Position numbers and translations under genes: made by a program. A DNA stretch of 64,000 bases, from assembly GCF_014638275.1 (NCBI RefSeq), contig NZ_BMFJ01000002.1, positions 744,001-808,000 of the forward strand, in the 5' to 3' direction. The notes under the pieces are model-generated. The model saw only the letters and a program-made list of their open reading frames with translations. It had not been told where the DNA came from and ran no database searches. This DNA is from Primorskyibacter flagellatus. GTDB taxonomy: Bacteria > Pseudomonadota > Alphaproteobacteria > Rhodobacterales > Rhodobacteraceae. Below, piece after piece: positions 27,712-38,551 of the stretch; positions within the stretch are counted from its first letter, which is position 1, and each line of letters begins with the position of its first letter.

Positions 27712-28938
27712 ATGAGCGCGCCGAAGAAAGTCGTCCTGGCCTATTCCGGGGGTCTCGACACCTCGATCATCCTGAAGTGGCTGCAGACCGAATACGGCTG
27801 CGAGGTGGTGACCTTCACCGCCGATCTCGGCCAGGGAGAGGAGCTGGAGCCGGCGCGCAAGAAAGCGGAACTTCTCGGGATCAAGCCCGAGAACATCCAC
27901 ATCGAGGACGTCCGCGAGGAGTTCGTGCGCGATTTCGTCTTCCCGATGTTCCGCGCCAATGCGCTCTACGAAGGGCTCTACCTGCTCGGTACCTCCATCG
28001 CCCGCCCGCTGATCTCCAAGCGGCTGGTGGAGATCGCGGCGGAATGCGGTGCCGATGCCGTCGCCCATGGCGCGACCGGCAAGGGCAACGATCAGGTGCG
28101 GTTCGAACTTTCCGCCTATGCCCTGAACCCCGACATCAAGGTGATCGCGCCCTGGCGGGAATGGTCCCTGTCTTCGCGAACCAAGCTGCTTGCCTTTGCC
28201 GAGGAGAACCAGATCCCGATCGCCAAGGACAAGCGCGGCGAAGCGCCCTTCTCCGTCGACGCGAACCTGCTGCACACCTCCTCCGAAGGCAAGGTGCTGG
28301 AAAATCCCGGTGAGGAGGCGCCCGATTACGTGCTTCAGCGCATCACCCGCCCCGAGGACGCGCCGGATCAGCCCGAGATGGTGGAGATCACCTTCGAAAA
28401 GGGCGACGCCGTGGCGATCAATGGCGAGGCGATGTCGCCTGCCTCGATCCTCACGAAGCTCAACGAACTGGGCGGAAAGCACGGTGTCGGCATCCTCGAC
28501 CTCGTGGAGAACCGCTTCGTCGGCATGAAATCCCGCGGCGTCTACGAGACCCCCGGCGGCACCATCCTTCTCGAGGCGCATCGCGGCATCGAACAGATCA
28601 CGCTCGACAGCGGCGCGGGCCACCTCAAGGATTCGATCATGCCCCGCTATGCGGAGCTGATCTACAACGGCTTCTGGTTCTCCCCCGAACGCGAGATGCT
28701 GCAGGCCCTGATCGACAAGAGCCAGGAACACGTCTCCGGCACTGTCCGGGTCAAACTCTACAAGGGCTCCGCCCGCACTGTCGCCCGCTGGTCCGACCAC
28801 TCGCTCTATTCCGAAGCGCACGTGACCTTCGAGGAGGACGCCGGCGCCTACGATCAGAAGGACGCAGCCGGCTTCATCCGGCTGAACGCCCTGCGCCTGA
28901 AACTGCTCGCCACCCGCAAGCGCCGCCTCGGCCGCTGA
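27712..28938 (+). CDS. argG: Argininosuccinate synthase
   Basis: 408-residue ATP-dependent ligase joining citrulline and aspartate in arginine synthesis. ATP loop AYSGGLDTS at 10-18, [13 protein letters not shown] for citrulline/aspartate binding and the C-terminal [11 protein letters not shown] are typical. Start at 27712 follows AGAGGG; the long frame upstream is the antisense of ilvA. Monocistronic and followed by a GC-rich palindromic element. Confidence 0.96.
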   Translation: MSAPKKVVLAYSGGLDTSIILKWLQTEYGCEVVTFTADLGQGEELEPARKKAELLGIKPENIHIEDVREEFVRDFVFPMFRANALYEGLYLLGTSIARPLISKRLVEIAAECGADAVAHGATGKGNDQVRFELSAYALNPDIKVIAPWREWSLSSRTKLLAFAEENQIPIAKDKRGEAPFSVDANLLHTSSEGKVLENPGEEAPDYVLQRITRPEDAPDQPEMVEITFEKGDAVAINGEAMSPASILTKLNELGGKHGVGILDLVENRFVGMKSRGVYETPGGTILLEAHRGIEQITLDSGAGHLKDSIMPRYAELIYNGFWFSPEREMLQALIDKSQEHVSGTVRVKLYKGSARTVARWSDHSLYSEAHVTFEEDAGAYDQKDAAGFIRLNALRLKLLATRKRRLGR

Positions 28939-28950
28939 TTTCAACTTGCC

Positions 28951-28986
28951 GAAAGTATCCCGGGGGTCTGGGGGCAAGGCCCCCGG
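28951..28986. repeat. GC-rich palindromic element after argG
   Basis: CGAAAGTATCCCGGGGG begins the element, followed by a stem of GGGGG and CCCCC with CAAG in the loop. It resembles the element after betA (an A/T-containing TAT motif adjoining a G/C stem) but in the opposite orientation, and lies between the convergent argG and MocR genes. Confidence 0.45.
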
Positions 28987-28995
28987 TCCGCGCTG

Positions 28996-30336
28996 TCAGA
29001 CCAGGGAGCGCAGGAAGGAATAGAACCGGCTGTCCTGCACCCGGCTCCAGTTGACCCGCATCGACGGGCGGTGCCTGCCCGGATCGACCCGGAACAGGCT
29101 GCCGGGCGCCAGCAGGATCCCCTGCTGCGCCGCTTCGGACGACACCGCCATGTCGTCCAGCCCCTCTGGTAGCATGACCATCCCGTACAGCCCGTTGTCC
29201 GGCGGCGCGAACAGGTCGAACCCCAGGCGGTGCAGGCGGTCGATCCCCTCAGCCCGCGCCTGGTCGAGACGGCGGCGCAGTCCCGTGCGCACCTTCTCGA
29301 ACCGGCGCGACAGGATCGCATCGGCAATCAGCCGTTCGGTATAGTTCGAGGAGTTCACCGACAGGATCATCTTGAGTTCAGCCAGGCTGGCCGCGATCCC
29401 CGGCTCCGCGATCAGGAAGCCTGAGCGGAGCGAAGGCGAGAGGATCTTGGAATAGCTCCCGATCTGGATCACCCGGCGGAACTGGTCCAGCGCCGCCAGC
29501 CGCATCCCCGTCACGCCCGGCAGGTCGATGAAGGGGTCGTCGTCGATCACCAGCATGTCCCGCCGGTCCGCGACCTTCAGGATCGCGTGCGCTGTCGGCA
29601 GGTCGATCGAACAGCCCGTCGGGTTCTGCACCAGCGACTGCGTGAAGAAAAGCCGCGCGCGATGCCTTTCGGCCAGCACCTCCAGCGCCTCCGGGTCGGG
29701 GCCGCGCGGGGTGCGGGGCACGCCGACGAAATTGACCTCCGACAGTTTCAGTTTGGAAAACAGTGGGTAGTAGCCCGGATCGTCCACCAGAACCGTATCG
29801 CCGGGCCGGGTGAAGCGGCGGATCACGAGGTCCAGCGCGTTGTTGGCGCCGAAGGTGGTCACGATCTGCGCCGGAGTCGCCACCAGCCCGGCGGCGATCT
29901 GCGCGGCGGCGATGCATTCGCGCAGGGTGAGCAACCCGTGCGGAGAGCCGTAGCCGCCTTCGCCCGCGGGCAGGGACACGGCGGGCAGGCTGGTCATCAG
30001 CCAGGCCTCCGGCGGGCGGCCGTCCCCTGCCAGCACCTTGTAGGGCCGGTCAAGCTGGACGTGCAGCAGGGATACGGTATCCGACGCCTCCCGCAGGTTG
30101 GTGGGTGCGGCGATGGCCGGGGCGACGCGGGCGACGTAAAAACCGGACCCCTGCCGCGACACCGCGAGGCCGTGCGCCACCAGCCGGTCATAGGCCGTCA
30201 CGATCACGTTCTTGGAGGCGCCGAACTGCTCTGCCGCTTGCCTGAGGGACATCAGCTTGGTCCCTTCCGGCAGGTCGCCGCTGTCGATACGCTGCCGCAG
30301 GGTTTCGAAAATCCGGTCGGTCTTGCTCTGACTCAT
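28996..30336 (-). CDS. MocR/PdxR-type regulator (GntR wHTH fused to aminotransferase fold)
   Basis: 446-residue chimeric transcription factor. Residues about 8-72 are a GntR winged helix (MSLRQAAEQFGASKNVIV, RQGSGFYV). The rest is a fold-type I aminotransferase domain that keeps the PLP Lys 297 in GSYSKILSPSLRSG and the NPTG loop. MocR proteins normally activate a divergent gene and repress themselves in response to PLP or an amine. It is divergent from the HMG-CoA reductase gene; a large dyad in the 112-base gap is a likely operator. The ligand is unknown and a mevalonate operon is an unusual target for this family. Confidence 0.92.
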   Translation of the reverse strand: MSQSKTDRIFETLRQRIDSGDLPEGTKLMSLRQAAEQFGASKNVIVTAYDRLVAHGLAVSRQGSGFYVARVAPAIAAPTNLREASDTVSLLHVQLDRPYKVLAGDGRPPEAWLMTSLPAVSLPAGEGGYGSPHGLLTLRECIAAAQIAAGLVATPAQIVTTFGANNALDLVIRRFTRPGDTVLVDDPGYYPLFSKLKLSEVNFVGVPRTPRGPDPEALEVLAERHRARLFFTQSLVQNPTGCSIDLPTAHAILKVADRRDMLVIDDDPFIDLPGVTGMRLAALDQFRRVIQIGSYSKILSPSLRSGFLIAEPGIAASLAELKMILSVNSSNYTERLIADAILSRRFEKVRTGLRRRLDQARAEGIDRLHRLGFDLFAPPDNGLYGMVMLPEGLDDMAVSSEAAQQGILLAPGSLFRVDPGRHRPSMRVNWSRVQDSRFYSFLRSLV

Positions 30337-30362
30337 GGAATATCTGTATCCAGTCTCACATA

Positions 30363-30395
30363 GGTACAGTAGGGAAAAATTTCCTTAACTGTACC
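30363..30395. promoter_or_regulatory. Large inverted repeat between MocR and HMG-CoA reductase genes, candidate operator
   Basis: Perfect arms GGTACAGT (30363-30370) and ACTGTACC (30388-30395) flank a 17-base A/T-rich centre containing GGAAA/TTTCC, itself a smaller dyad. Arm spacing places both half-sites on the same face of the helix roughly two turns apart. It is the only strong dyad in the divergent gap. Confidence 0.65.
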
Positions 30396-30448
30396 AATAC
30401 ATCAATCGACATTTCGCCGATGGTCCCCGCCAAGACGGAGGAGATTTC

Positions 30449-31753
30449 ATGTCACAGGCAGCACAGGGCGGCACCCCCGCCGTCAATTCCCGCATCGAGG
30501 GTCTTCGCGACATGGAGCCGGTGGACCGCCGCCGCGCCATCGCCGCCGCCGCCGGCATGGACCAGGCCGGAGAGGCCGCCCTGTCCGGTGAAGGGGCGCT
30601 CGCCCTTTCAGTCGCGAACGGCATGATCGAGAACGTGATCGGAAAGTTCGAGATGCCGCTCGGCGTTGCCGCGAACTTCCTCGTCAACGGGCGCGACTAC
30701 CTCGTTCCCATGGCGGTGGAGGAGCCCTCCGTTGTCGCCGCGGCCTCGTACATGGCCAAGCTGGCGCGCCAGGGCGGCGGGTTCACCGTCAGCTGCACCG
30801 CGCCGATCATGCGCGCGCAGATCCAGGTCATCGGCATCTCCGACCCCTATGGCACCCGTGCCGCGATCCTCGCCCACGAAGAGGAGCTGATCGAACAGGC
30901 CAATTCCCGCGACGTCGTGCTGGTGAGCCTTGGCGGCGGCTGCAAGGGGATCGAGGTCGAGGTCTTCCCGGAAAGCGCCATCGGTCCGATGGTCGTGCTT
31001 CATCTGCTGGTCGACGTGCGTGATGCCATGGGCGCGAACGCCGTCAACTCCATGGCCGAAATGCTTGCCCCCCGGGTCGAGGAGATCACTGGCGGAAAAG
31101 TCCGCCTGCGCATCCTGTCGAACCTCGCTGACCGCCGCATCGTGACCGCCAGCGTGCGGATCCCGCCCTCTGCGCTTGATACCAAAACGCTCAAGGGGGC
31201 CGAGGTCGCACAGGGCATGGTCGAGGCCTGTACCCTCGCCATGATCGACCCGTACCGCGCTGCCACCCACAACAAGGGCATCATGAACGGCATCGACCCC
31301 GTCGTCGTCGCCACCGGCAACGACTGGCGCGCGATCGAGGCCGGGGCCCATGCCTATGCCGCCCGCTCGGGTCGCTACTCTTCGCTCACCACATGGGAAA
31401 TCGCGAAGGACGGCACGCTGGTCGGCACGCTGGAAATGCCGATGGCGCTTGGCATCGTCGGCGGCGCGACCCGGACCCATCCGACCGCGCAGGCGTCGCT
31501 CAGACTGATGCGGATCACCACCGCGCGCGAACTGGCGGGAATCACCGCCGCCGTCGGGCTGGCCCAGAACATGGCCGCCCTGCGCGCCCTGTCGACCGAA
31601 GGCATCCAGCGCGGCCACATGGCGCTGCATGCCCGCAACATCGCGATCACGGCAGGTGCGGTCGGCGCAGACATCGACAGGGTGGCCAAGGCCATCGTGG
31701 CGGCGGGCGACGTCAGCGTCGGCCGCGCAAAGCAGGAGCTGGAAAGCACCTGA
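30449..31753 (+). CDS. mvaA: Hydroxymethylglutaryl-CoA reductase, degradative (class II)
   Basis: 434-residue class II HMG-CoA reductase, the form that in Pseudomonas mevalonii oxidises mevalonate to HMG-CoA with NAD+ and CoA. The catalytic set is present: Glu in [10 protein letters not shown] near 91, Lys in HNKGIMNG near 276, an Asp shortly after, and His in GHMALHARN near 393-397. [16 protein letters not shown] is the class II N-terminal signature, and length matches the bacterial enzyme. Start follows GGAGGAGATTTC. The context, a TRAP transporter immediately downstream and no mevalonate-pathway isoprenoid genes, supports a catabolic role. HMG-CoA lyase, the next step, is not in the window. 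Confidence 0.94.
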   Translation: MSQAAQGGTPAVNSRIEGLRDMEPVDRRRAIAAAAGMDQAGEAALSGEGALALSVANGMIENVIGKFEMPLGVAANFLVNGRDYLVPMAVEEPSVVAAASYMAKLARQGGGFTVSCTAPIMRAQIQVIGISDPYGTRAAILAHEEELIEQANSRDVVLVSLGGGCKGIEVEVFPESAIGPMVVLHLLVDVRDAMGANAVNSMAEMLAPRVEEITGGKVRLRILSNLADRRIVTASVRIPPSALDTKTLKGAEVAQGMVEACTLAMIDPYRAATHNKGIMNGIDPVVVATGNDWRAIEAGAHAYAARSGRYSSLTTWEIAKDGTLVGTLEMPMALGIVGGATRTHPTAQASLRLMRITTARELAGITAAVGLAQNMAALRALSTEGIQRGHMALHARNIAITAGAVGADIDRVAKAIVAAGDVSVGRAKQELEST

Positions 31754-31778
31754 AAGCAATCCAAGGGAGGAGACTGAC

Positions 31779-32819
31779 ATGACCATCACCAACCGGCGCG
31801 GGATGCTGCGCCACACCGCGGCCGGCCTGCTGGCCGCCCCGGCCATCGTCGCCGCAAGCTCAGTGCGCGCACAGGGCGTGACGAAATGGCGGATGCAGGC
31901 GCTCTGGGGCGGCGGCACCACCCCGCAGCTGTACGAAGAGAAGTTCTGCGAGCGGGTAAAACAGCTTACCGGCGGCAGCCTGGAAATCACGCCCTTCGCA
32001 GGCGGACAGATCGTGCCCGCCGCACAGGCCTTCGACGCCGTCCGTGGCGGCGCTTTCGAGATGATGAAAACCTTCGACGGCTACACTGCAGGCAAGATCC
32101 CCGCGCACGGCTTTTCCTCCACCGTTCCCTTCGGTTTCCCCGAAGCGGACCAGTACGAGGCCTGGTTCTATGAGCGCGACGGCCTTGCCATGGCGAAGGA
32201 AAGCTATGAAGCCGCGGGCCTGACCTATGTCGCGCCGACCGTCTACGGAGAGGAGCCAATCCACTCCAAGGTCGAAATTCGCAAGATTGCCGACATGAAC
32301 GGTCTCAAGGGCCGCTTCGTTGGCCTGGCCTCCGCGGTGATGGCCGACTTCGGCGTCTCCGTCTCTCCGCTGCCGACGTCCGAGGTCTACTCCGCGCTCG
32401 ACAAGGGGCTTGTCGACTTCGCCGACCGCGGCGACATCAAGGCGAACTACGAGGAAGGTCTGCAGGAAGTCGCGAAGTTCCTCATCCTGCCCGGCGTGCA
32501 TCAGCCGTCGACCGCCACCGCCTATGTTGCCAATACGGCAGCGTACGGCCGGCTGGACGATCAGCAGAAGGCAGCGCTCGAGGTCGCGGCCCGCGAGGTG
32601 TCCGGCGCCCTGCGGCAGAACATCATCGTGGACAACGGCGAATACCTCAGGAAATACGAGGAAGCCGGGGTCGAGATCATCGACCTTGACGCCGACGACG
32701 TGGCCGAGGCCCGTGCCAGGGCGGTCGAGTCCTGGAAGAAAGCCGCGGGCGAAGATGATCTTGCCAAGCGGATGATGGAAAGCCAGATGTCGCTGATGCA
32801 GGAACTGCGCCTGCTCTGA
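31779..32819 (+). CDS. TRAP transporter substrate-binding protein (DctP family), mevalonate candidate
   Basis: 346-residue periplasmic binding protein of a TRAP transporter. The N-terminus NRRGMLR plus hydrophobic AAGLLAAPAIVAA and a cut after VRA looks like a twin-arginine (Tat) signal. The DctP fold is seen in GGQIVPAAQAFDAVRGG, GLKGRFVGLAS (Arg expected to bind the ligand carboxylate) and EVYSALDKGLVDFADRGD. Start at 31779 behind AAGGGAGGAG. It lies 25 bases after mvaA, so its ligand is most simply mevalonate, a small hydroxy-acid suited to TRAP systems; this is inference from context. Confidence 0.9.
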   Translation: MTITNRRGMLRHTAAGLLAAPAIVAASSVRAQGVTKWRMQALWGGGTTPQLYEEKFCERVKQLTGGSLEITPFAGGQIVPAAQAFDAVRGGAFEMMKTFDGYTAGKIPAHGFSSTVPFGFPEADQYEAWFYERDGLAMAKESYEAAGLTYVAPTVYGEEPIHSKVEIRKIADMNGLKGRFVGLASAVMADFGVSVSPLPTSEVYSALDKGLVDFADRGDIKANYEEGLQEVAKFLILPGVHQPSTATAYVANTAAYGRLDDQQKAALEVAAREVSGALRQNIIVDNGEYLRKYEEAGVEIIDLDADDVAEARARAVESWKKAAGEDDLAKRMMESQMSLMQELRLL

Positions 32820-32826
32820 CGGAATA

Positions 32827-32855
32827 CGCGCCGTGCCCGTCCGGGGCGCGGCGCG
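32827..32855 (+). terminator. Intercistronic hairpin between binding protein and small permease gene
   Basis: Twelve-base-pair stem CGCGCCGTGCCC / GGGCGCGGCGCG with one G-U pair and a 5-base loop starts eight bases after the binding-protein stop. No T-run follows, so read-through to dctQ is expected while the upstream message is stabilised. Confidence 0.6.
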
Positions 32856-32876
32856 ACCACGACCCGGAGACCCAGA

Positions 32877-33365
32877 ATGACCGCCATCGCCCGGAGCGTG
32901 ACCGCGCTGAACCGGCTGCTGTTTGCACTGGCCAAATGGCTGGTCTACGCCATTGTTCTGCTTATGCTCTGGGAGGTGCTGTCGCGCTATATGCTTGCGT
33001 CGCCGACCTCCTGGGCCCCCGAACTCGCCATGCTGATCTTCGGGCCCTTCTTCCTGCTTGGCGGTCCCTACCTTCTGCACCTCGGCGGTCACGTCGCCGT
33101 GGACATCCTGTCGGAAAAGGCGACCGGTCGCTTCGCCACGGTGCTGGCCCTCATCGGCTACGTGCTGGCCGCCGTCTTCGGCGCGATCCTGCTGTGGTTC
33201 AGCGTGCCGCTCGCCATGCAGTCCTACAGTTACGGTGAGACGAGCTATTCCGCCTGGAACCCGGTGATCTGGCCCGCCAAGGCTTTCCTGCCGCTGGCCT
33301 CCTTTCTGCTCATGCTTCAGGCGCTGGCCGAAATCGTGCTGGCCCTGCGCGGGGAGAAAGTCTGA
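32877..33365 (+). CDS. TRAP transporter small permease (DctQ)
   Basis: 162-residue membrane protein with four predicted helices, the size and topology of DctQ subunits. It couples the binding protein to the large permease in a Na+-driven importer. WEVLSRYMLASPTSWAPELA is the usual DctQ pattern in which an aromatic/Arg pair and a W follow helix 1. Stop and the following dctM start overlap (TGATG), so the two subunits are cotranslated. Confidence 0.92.
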   Translation: MTAIARSVTALNRLLFALAKWLVYAIVLLMLWEVLSRYMLASPTSWAPELAMLIFGPFFLLGGPYLLHLGGHVAVDILSEKATGRFATVLALIGYVLAAVFGAILLWFSVPLAMQSYSYGETSYSAWNPVIWPAKAFLPLASFLLMLQALAEIVLALRGEKV

Positions 33366-34690
33366 TGGAAAGCTCTCTGATCCTTCTCTTCATGTTCACC
33401 TCGCTGGTGGTGTTCATGCTCTCCGGGGCCGGGCTGGCCTTCGTGCTGGGTGCCATCGCGTTCATCTCGACGATCCTGCTCTGGGGCCCCTCCGCCCTGA
33501 TCGTCGCCGTCCTGAACACGTTTGAAACGATGACCTCGGAATCGCTCATGGCGATCCCGCTCTACGTGCTCATGGCCTCGATCCTGCAGAAATCCGCGAT
33601 CATCGACGCGCTCTACGACGCGATGGAGACGTGGTTCTCCAACGTGAACGGTGGCCTCGCCGTCGGCACCATCGCCATCTGCACCATTCTCGCCGCCATG
33701 ACGGGTGTCGTCGGCGCGGCGGTCGCGGCTATGGGGATCCTCGCACTGCCGTCGATGCTGTCGCGGGGCTATCACCCGCCTCTGGCGCTTGGCGCGATCT
33801 GCGCGGGGGGCACGCTTGGCATCCTGATTCCGCCTTCGGTCGTGACCATCGTCTACGCGATCACCGCGCAAATCTCGATCGGCAAGATGTTTGCCGCCGG
33901 GATCGTGCCGGGGCTGATCCTCGCCGCCAGCTATTCGGCCTATATCCTCGTCCGCACCTGGCTGAACCCGTCGCTCGCGCCCAAGCCGGAACAGGCCGTG
34001 ACCGTTCCCCTGTCGGTCAAACTGTCCAAGCTGAAGGCGCTGATCCTGCCCGGCCTCGTGGTGATCGGCGTGCTCGGATCCATCTACGCCGGCATCGCCA
34101 CCCCGACGGAGGCCGCCGCCGTCGGGGTTCTGGGCGCCGCCGCCTCGGCGATCGTCACCCGCCGCCTGTCCGTCCCCATGCTGTCCGAAGCGGCCACCGA
34201 CACCCTGCGCGTCACCGCCATGATCCTCTGGATCACCATTGGTGCGCGCGCCTTCATCTCGGTCTTCGTCGCCACCGGAGGCGCGGATTCCCTGCTGAAC
34301 TTCGTGGAGACGCTGGAGGCGTCGCGCTGGATCGTTCTGGGCGCGATGGTGCTGATCCTGATCTTCCTCGGCCTGTTCCTGGACGAGATCGGCATCATCC
34401 TGCTCTGTGTGCCGGTCTTTTTGCCGATCGTGTCGGCGCTGGAATTCGACCCGCTCTGGTTCGGCGTGCTCTTCATGATCACCGCGCAGATGGCCTATAT
34501 CACCCCGCCCTTCGGCTACACACTGTTCTACCTCAAGGGCGTGCTGCCCCCCGGCATCGGCATCGGCCAGGTCTATCGCGGGGTCATCCCCTTCTTCCTG
34601 ATCCAGGTCGCGGTGCTGATCCTGTTTGCGCTCTTCCCCGGTCTCGTCACCTGGCTTCCCGAGATGATGATGTCCAACGCGAAACCCTAG
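33365..34690 (+). CDS. TRAP transporter large permease (DctM)
   Basis: 441-residue inner-membrane protein with about 12 segments and the DctM marks LGILIPPSVVTIVYA and TPTEAAAVGVLGA. It forms the Na+-coupled translocation path with the preceding DctQ. Last gene of the mvaA-TRAP operon. Its stop codon TAG overlaps the stop of the convergent gli gene inside the palindrome CTAG, so there is no space for a terminator between the two operons. Confidence 0.93.
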   Translation: MESSLILLFMFTSLVVFMLSGAGLAFVLGAIAFISTILLWGPSALIVAVLNTFETMTSESLMAIPLYVLMASILQKSAIIDALYDAMETWFSNVNGGLAVGTIAICTILAAMTGVVGAAVAAMGILALPSMLSRGYHPPLALGAICAGGTLGILIPPSVVTIVYAITAQISIGKMFAAGIVPGLILAASYSAYILVRTWLNPSLAPKPEQAVTVPLSVKLSKLKALILPGLVVIGVLGSIYAGIATPTEAAAVGVLGAAASAIVTRRLSVPMLSEAATDTLRVTAMILWITIGARAFISVFVATGGADSLLNFVETLEASRWIVLGAMVLILIFLGLFLDEIGIILLCVPVFLPIVSALEFDPLWFGVLFMITAQMAYITPPFGYTLFYLKGVLPPGIGIGQVYRGVIPFFLIQVAVLILFALFPGLVTWLPEMMMSNAKP

Positions 34691-35546
34691 CGCCAGCCGA
34701 AGAACACTTCGGGATTATCCAGCACCGCCATGCGCCGCGTCGCGAGGTCGAGCCAGCCGAGCACGGTGTCCAGCAGCACACCGTCATCCGGGTATTCTGC
34801 GGTCGTCCTGGCAAGGTTGTGCGGCCAGTTGGTCCCCCAGAGCAGCCGGTCCGGTGCATGCCCGGCAATCGCGCGGGTGTTGGCGGCGATGTCGTCGAAA
34901 CCGGGCGCGCCGGTCTTTGAACTCTCATAGCACCCGGCAAGCTTGAACCAGCAGTTCCCGCCGTCGATCAGACGCTTCACGGCAGCGATCTCCGGCCCGT
35001 CGGGTGCGGCACCACGGAAGAACTTCCCGTGGTGATCCAGGACCCAGTTGCTTTTCAGCGCGGCCAGCCGGGCTTCGTGATCCAGAATGTCGGAGCCGTC
35101 GAACTGTACCGCGAGCACCCAGCCCCGGTCCGCCGCCTTCGCATCCACCGCCTCGAGCGCGTCGAGCCCCACGGCCCCGCCCGGCAGGTCCATGATCCGC
35201 GCCCCCACGATCCCCGCATCGGCCAGCCGGTCCAGCTCCGCCTCCGGCGTTTCGGCGTCGATCACCGCCATGCCCTTCGCGATGTCCCCAAGCTCTGCGA
35301 GACATGCCAGCAGGCAGGAATTGTCCCGCTGCTGCGCATTGCCCTGCGTCACCACCACCCGACCGATGCCAAGCCACCGCGCCATCTCAAGATACATCGA
35401 CGGAGTCGGCAGCGGGTCCGGCGGATTGCCCGGACCACCGGGCAGCGCGGGATAGCCGGGCAGGTAGATGTGGCACTGCGCGTCGATCGCCCCCTCGGGC
35501 AGGGAAATCGCCGGCGCGGCGCCGGTCAGCTTGCGGTCGATCATGC

Positions 35547-35550
<4 letters not shown>
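34687..35550 (-). CDS. gli: D-galactarolactone isomerase (amidohydrolase-like)
   Basis: 287-residue TIM-barrel protein of the amidohydrolase (COG3618) group. It keeps the fold marks DAQCHIYLPGYP, HHGKFF and LLWGTNWPHN. In Agrobacterium such a protein converts galactaro-1,5-lactone (the Udh product) to the 1,4-lactone used by Gci. The assignment rests on position: gli, gci and kdgD form one unit by ATGA overlaps, facing udh and the TRAP genes. Start at 35550 overlaps the gci stop; a second ATG two codons later is possible. It could instead be a plain lactonase, but the pathway is complete with the isomerase reading. Confidence 0.85.
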
Positions 35551-37657
<2,107 letters not shown>

Positions 37658-38395
37658 CTATTTGGACGAGTCGCGCAGAAGGCTGCGATAGCGCTGCTGG
37701 CTGCCTTTCAGATGTTTGCGCATCGCATCGCGCGCCGCCCCCGCATCCCCGGCGGCTATCGCGTCGGCAATCGCGCGGTGTTCACCAGAAATCAGCGCGA
37801 TGTAGGATTCGGGGCTGCGCTGGCTGGCCGAGACCTGGAGATTCGACCGCGGAATCACCGTCGGGCCCATCACGTCCAGGAACTCTGCGAACCGCGGATT
37901 GTTTGCGGCCAATGCCACGGCGCGATGAAAACGGAAATCGGCTTCGGTGGTCGCCTGACCTTCCCGCGCCAGGGCGCGCACCTCTGCCTCGGCGTCGTAA
38001 ATCTCTTCCTCCTGCGCTGGCGACCGGCGGGCCGCGGCGAGCGCCGCCGCCTCCATCTCAACCGCCGTACGCAGCTCAAGCATCTCGATTATAGACGAAA
38101 TCTTGTCCAGATCGACGATCTGAAAGGGCCGCTGCGCCGCCTCGACGGGTTCCAGTACGAACACCCCGGCCCCCTGCCGCGGCTCCACCAGACCGTCGGC
38201 GCGCAGGGTCGCGATCGCCTCGCGGATCACCGTGCGCGAAACCGAGAAGCTTTCGGTCAACTGCGCTTCGGACGGCAGACGGTCCCCGACCGCAAAAGCC
38301 CCCCCGCCGATCTGGTCGCGCAGTTCCTGCACCACTTCGGCCACTAGGTTCCTGCGGGCGCGGGGGGCGGGCTTCTGCATCCGGGTCTGTTTCAT
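37658..38395 (-). CDS. FadR-subfamily GntR regulator of the uronate cluster
   Basis: 245-residue GntR regulator: winged helix in about 15-85 (GDRLPSEAQLTESFSVSRTV, EPRQGAGVFV) and an all-helical FCD ligand domain with the metal-binding Asp/His pattern (FHRAVALAANN, EHRAIADAI). Start behind AGGTGAC. It sits between the kdgD-gci-gli unit and the divergent TRAP-udh operon, each with a similar operator-like sequence. The likely role is a repressor released by a uronate or a pathway intermediate, comparable to UxuR/ExuR. Confidence 0.9.
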   Translation of the reverse strand: MKQTRMQKPAPRARRNLVAEVVQELRDQIGGGAFAVGDRLPSEAQLTESFSVSRTVIREAIATLRADGLVEPRQGAGVFVLEPVEAAQRPFQIVDLDKISSIIEMLELRTAVEMEAAALAAARRSPAQEEEIYDAEAEVRALAREGQATTEADFRFHRAVALAANNPRFAEFLDVMGPTVIPRSNLQVSASQRSPESYIALISGEHRAIADAIAAGDAGAARDAMRKHLKGSQQRYRSLLRDSSK

Positions 38396-38473
38396 GTCAC
38401 CTGTCCTCTGGAAGAACAGATAAGCGGACTCGGGGGGGAATTGTCAAATGGCATCGCAAATGCATCAGACGTA

Positions 38474-38503
38474 TTGACAAGTTATATGATGATTTCGCAT
38501 ACC
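38474..38503 (+). promoter_or_regulatory. Candidate promoter and operator of the uronate TRAP-udh operon
   Basis: TTGACA at 38474-38479 is followed after 18 bases by CATACC (38498-38503), a workable sigma-70 promoter 50 bases upstream of the binding-protein ATG. The spacer begins with ACAAGTTATATGAT, matching the ACAAGTTAT core upstream of kdgD. The regulator bound here would occlude RNA polymerase. Confidence 0.6.
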
Positions 38504-38551
38504 CTGCGCATCAGCGGTTCAAAGCCGCCGGAGTATCAGGGAGGACTCACC

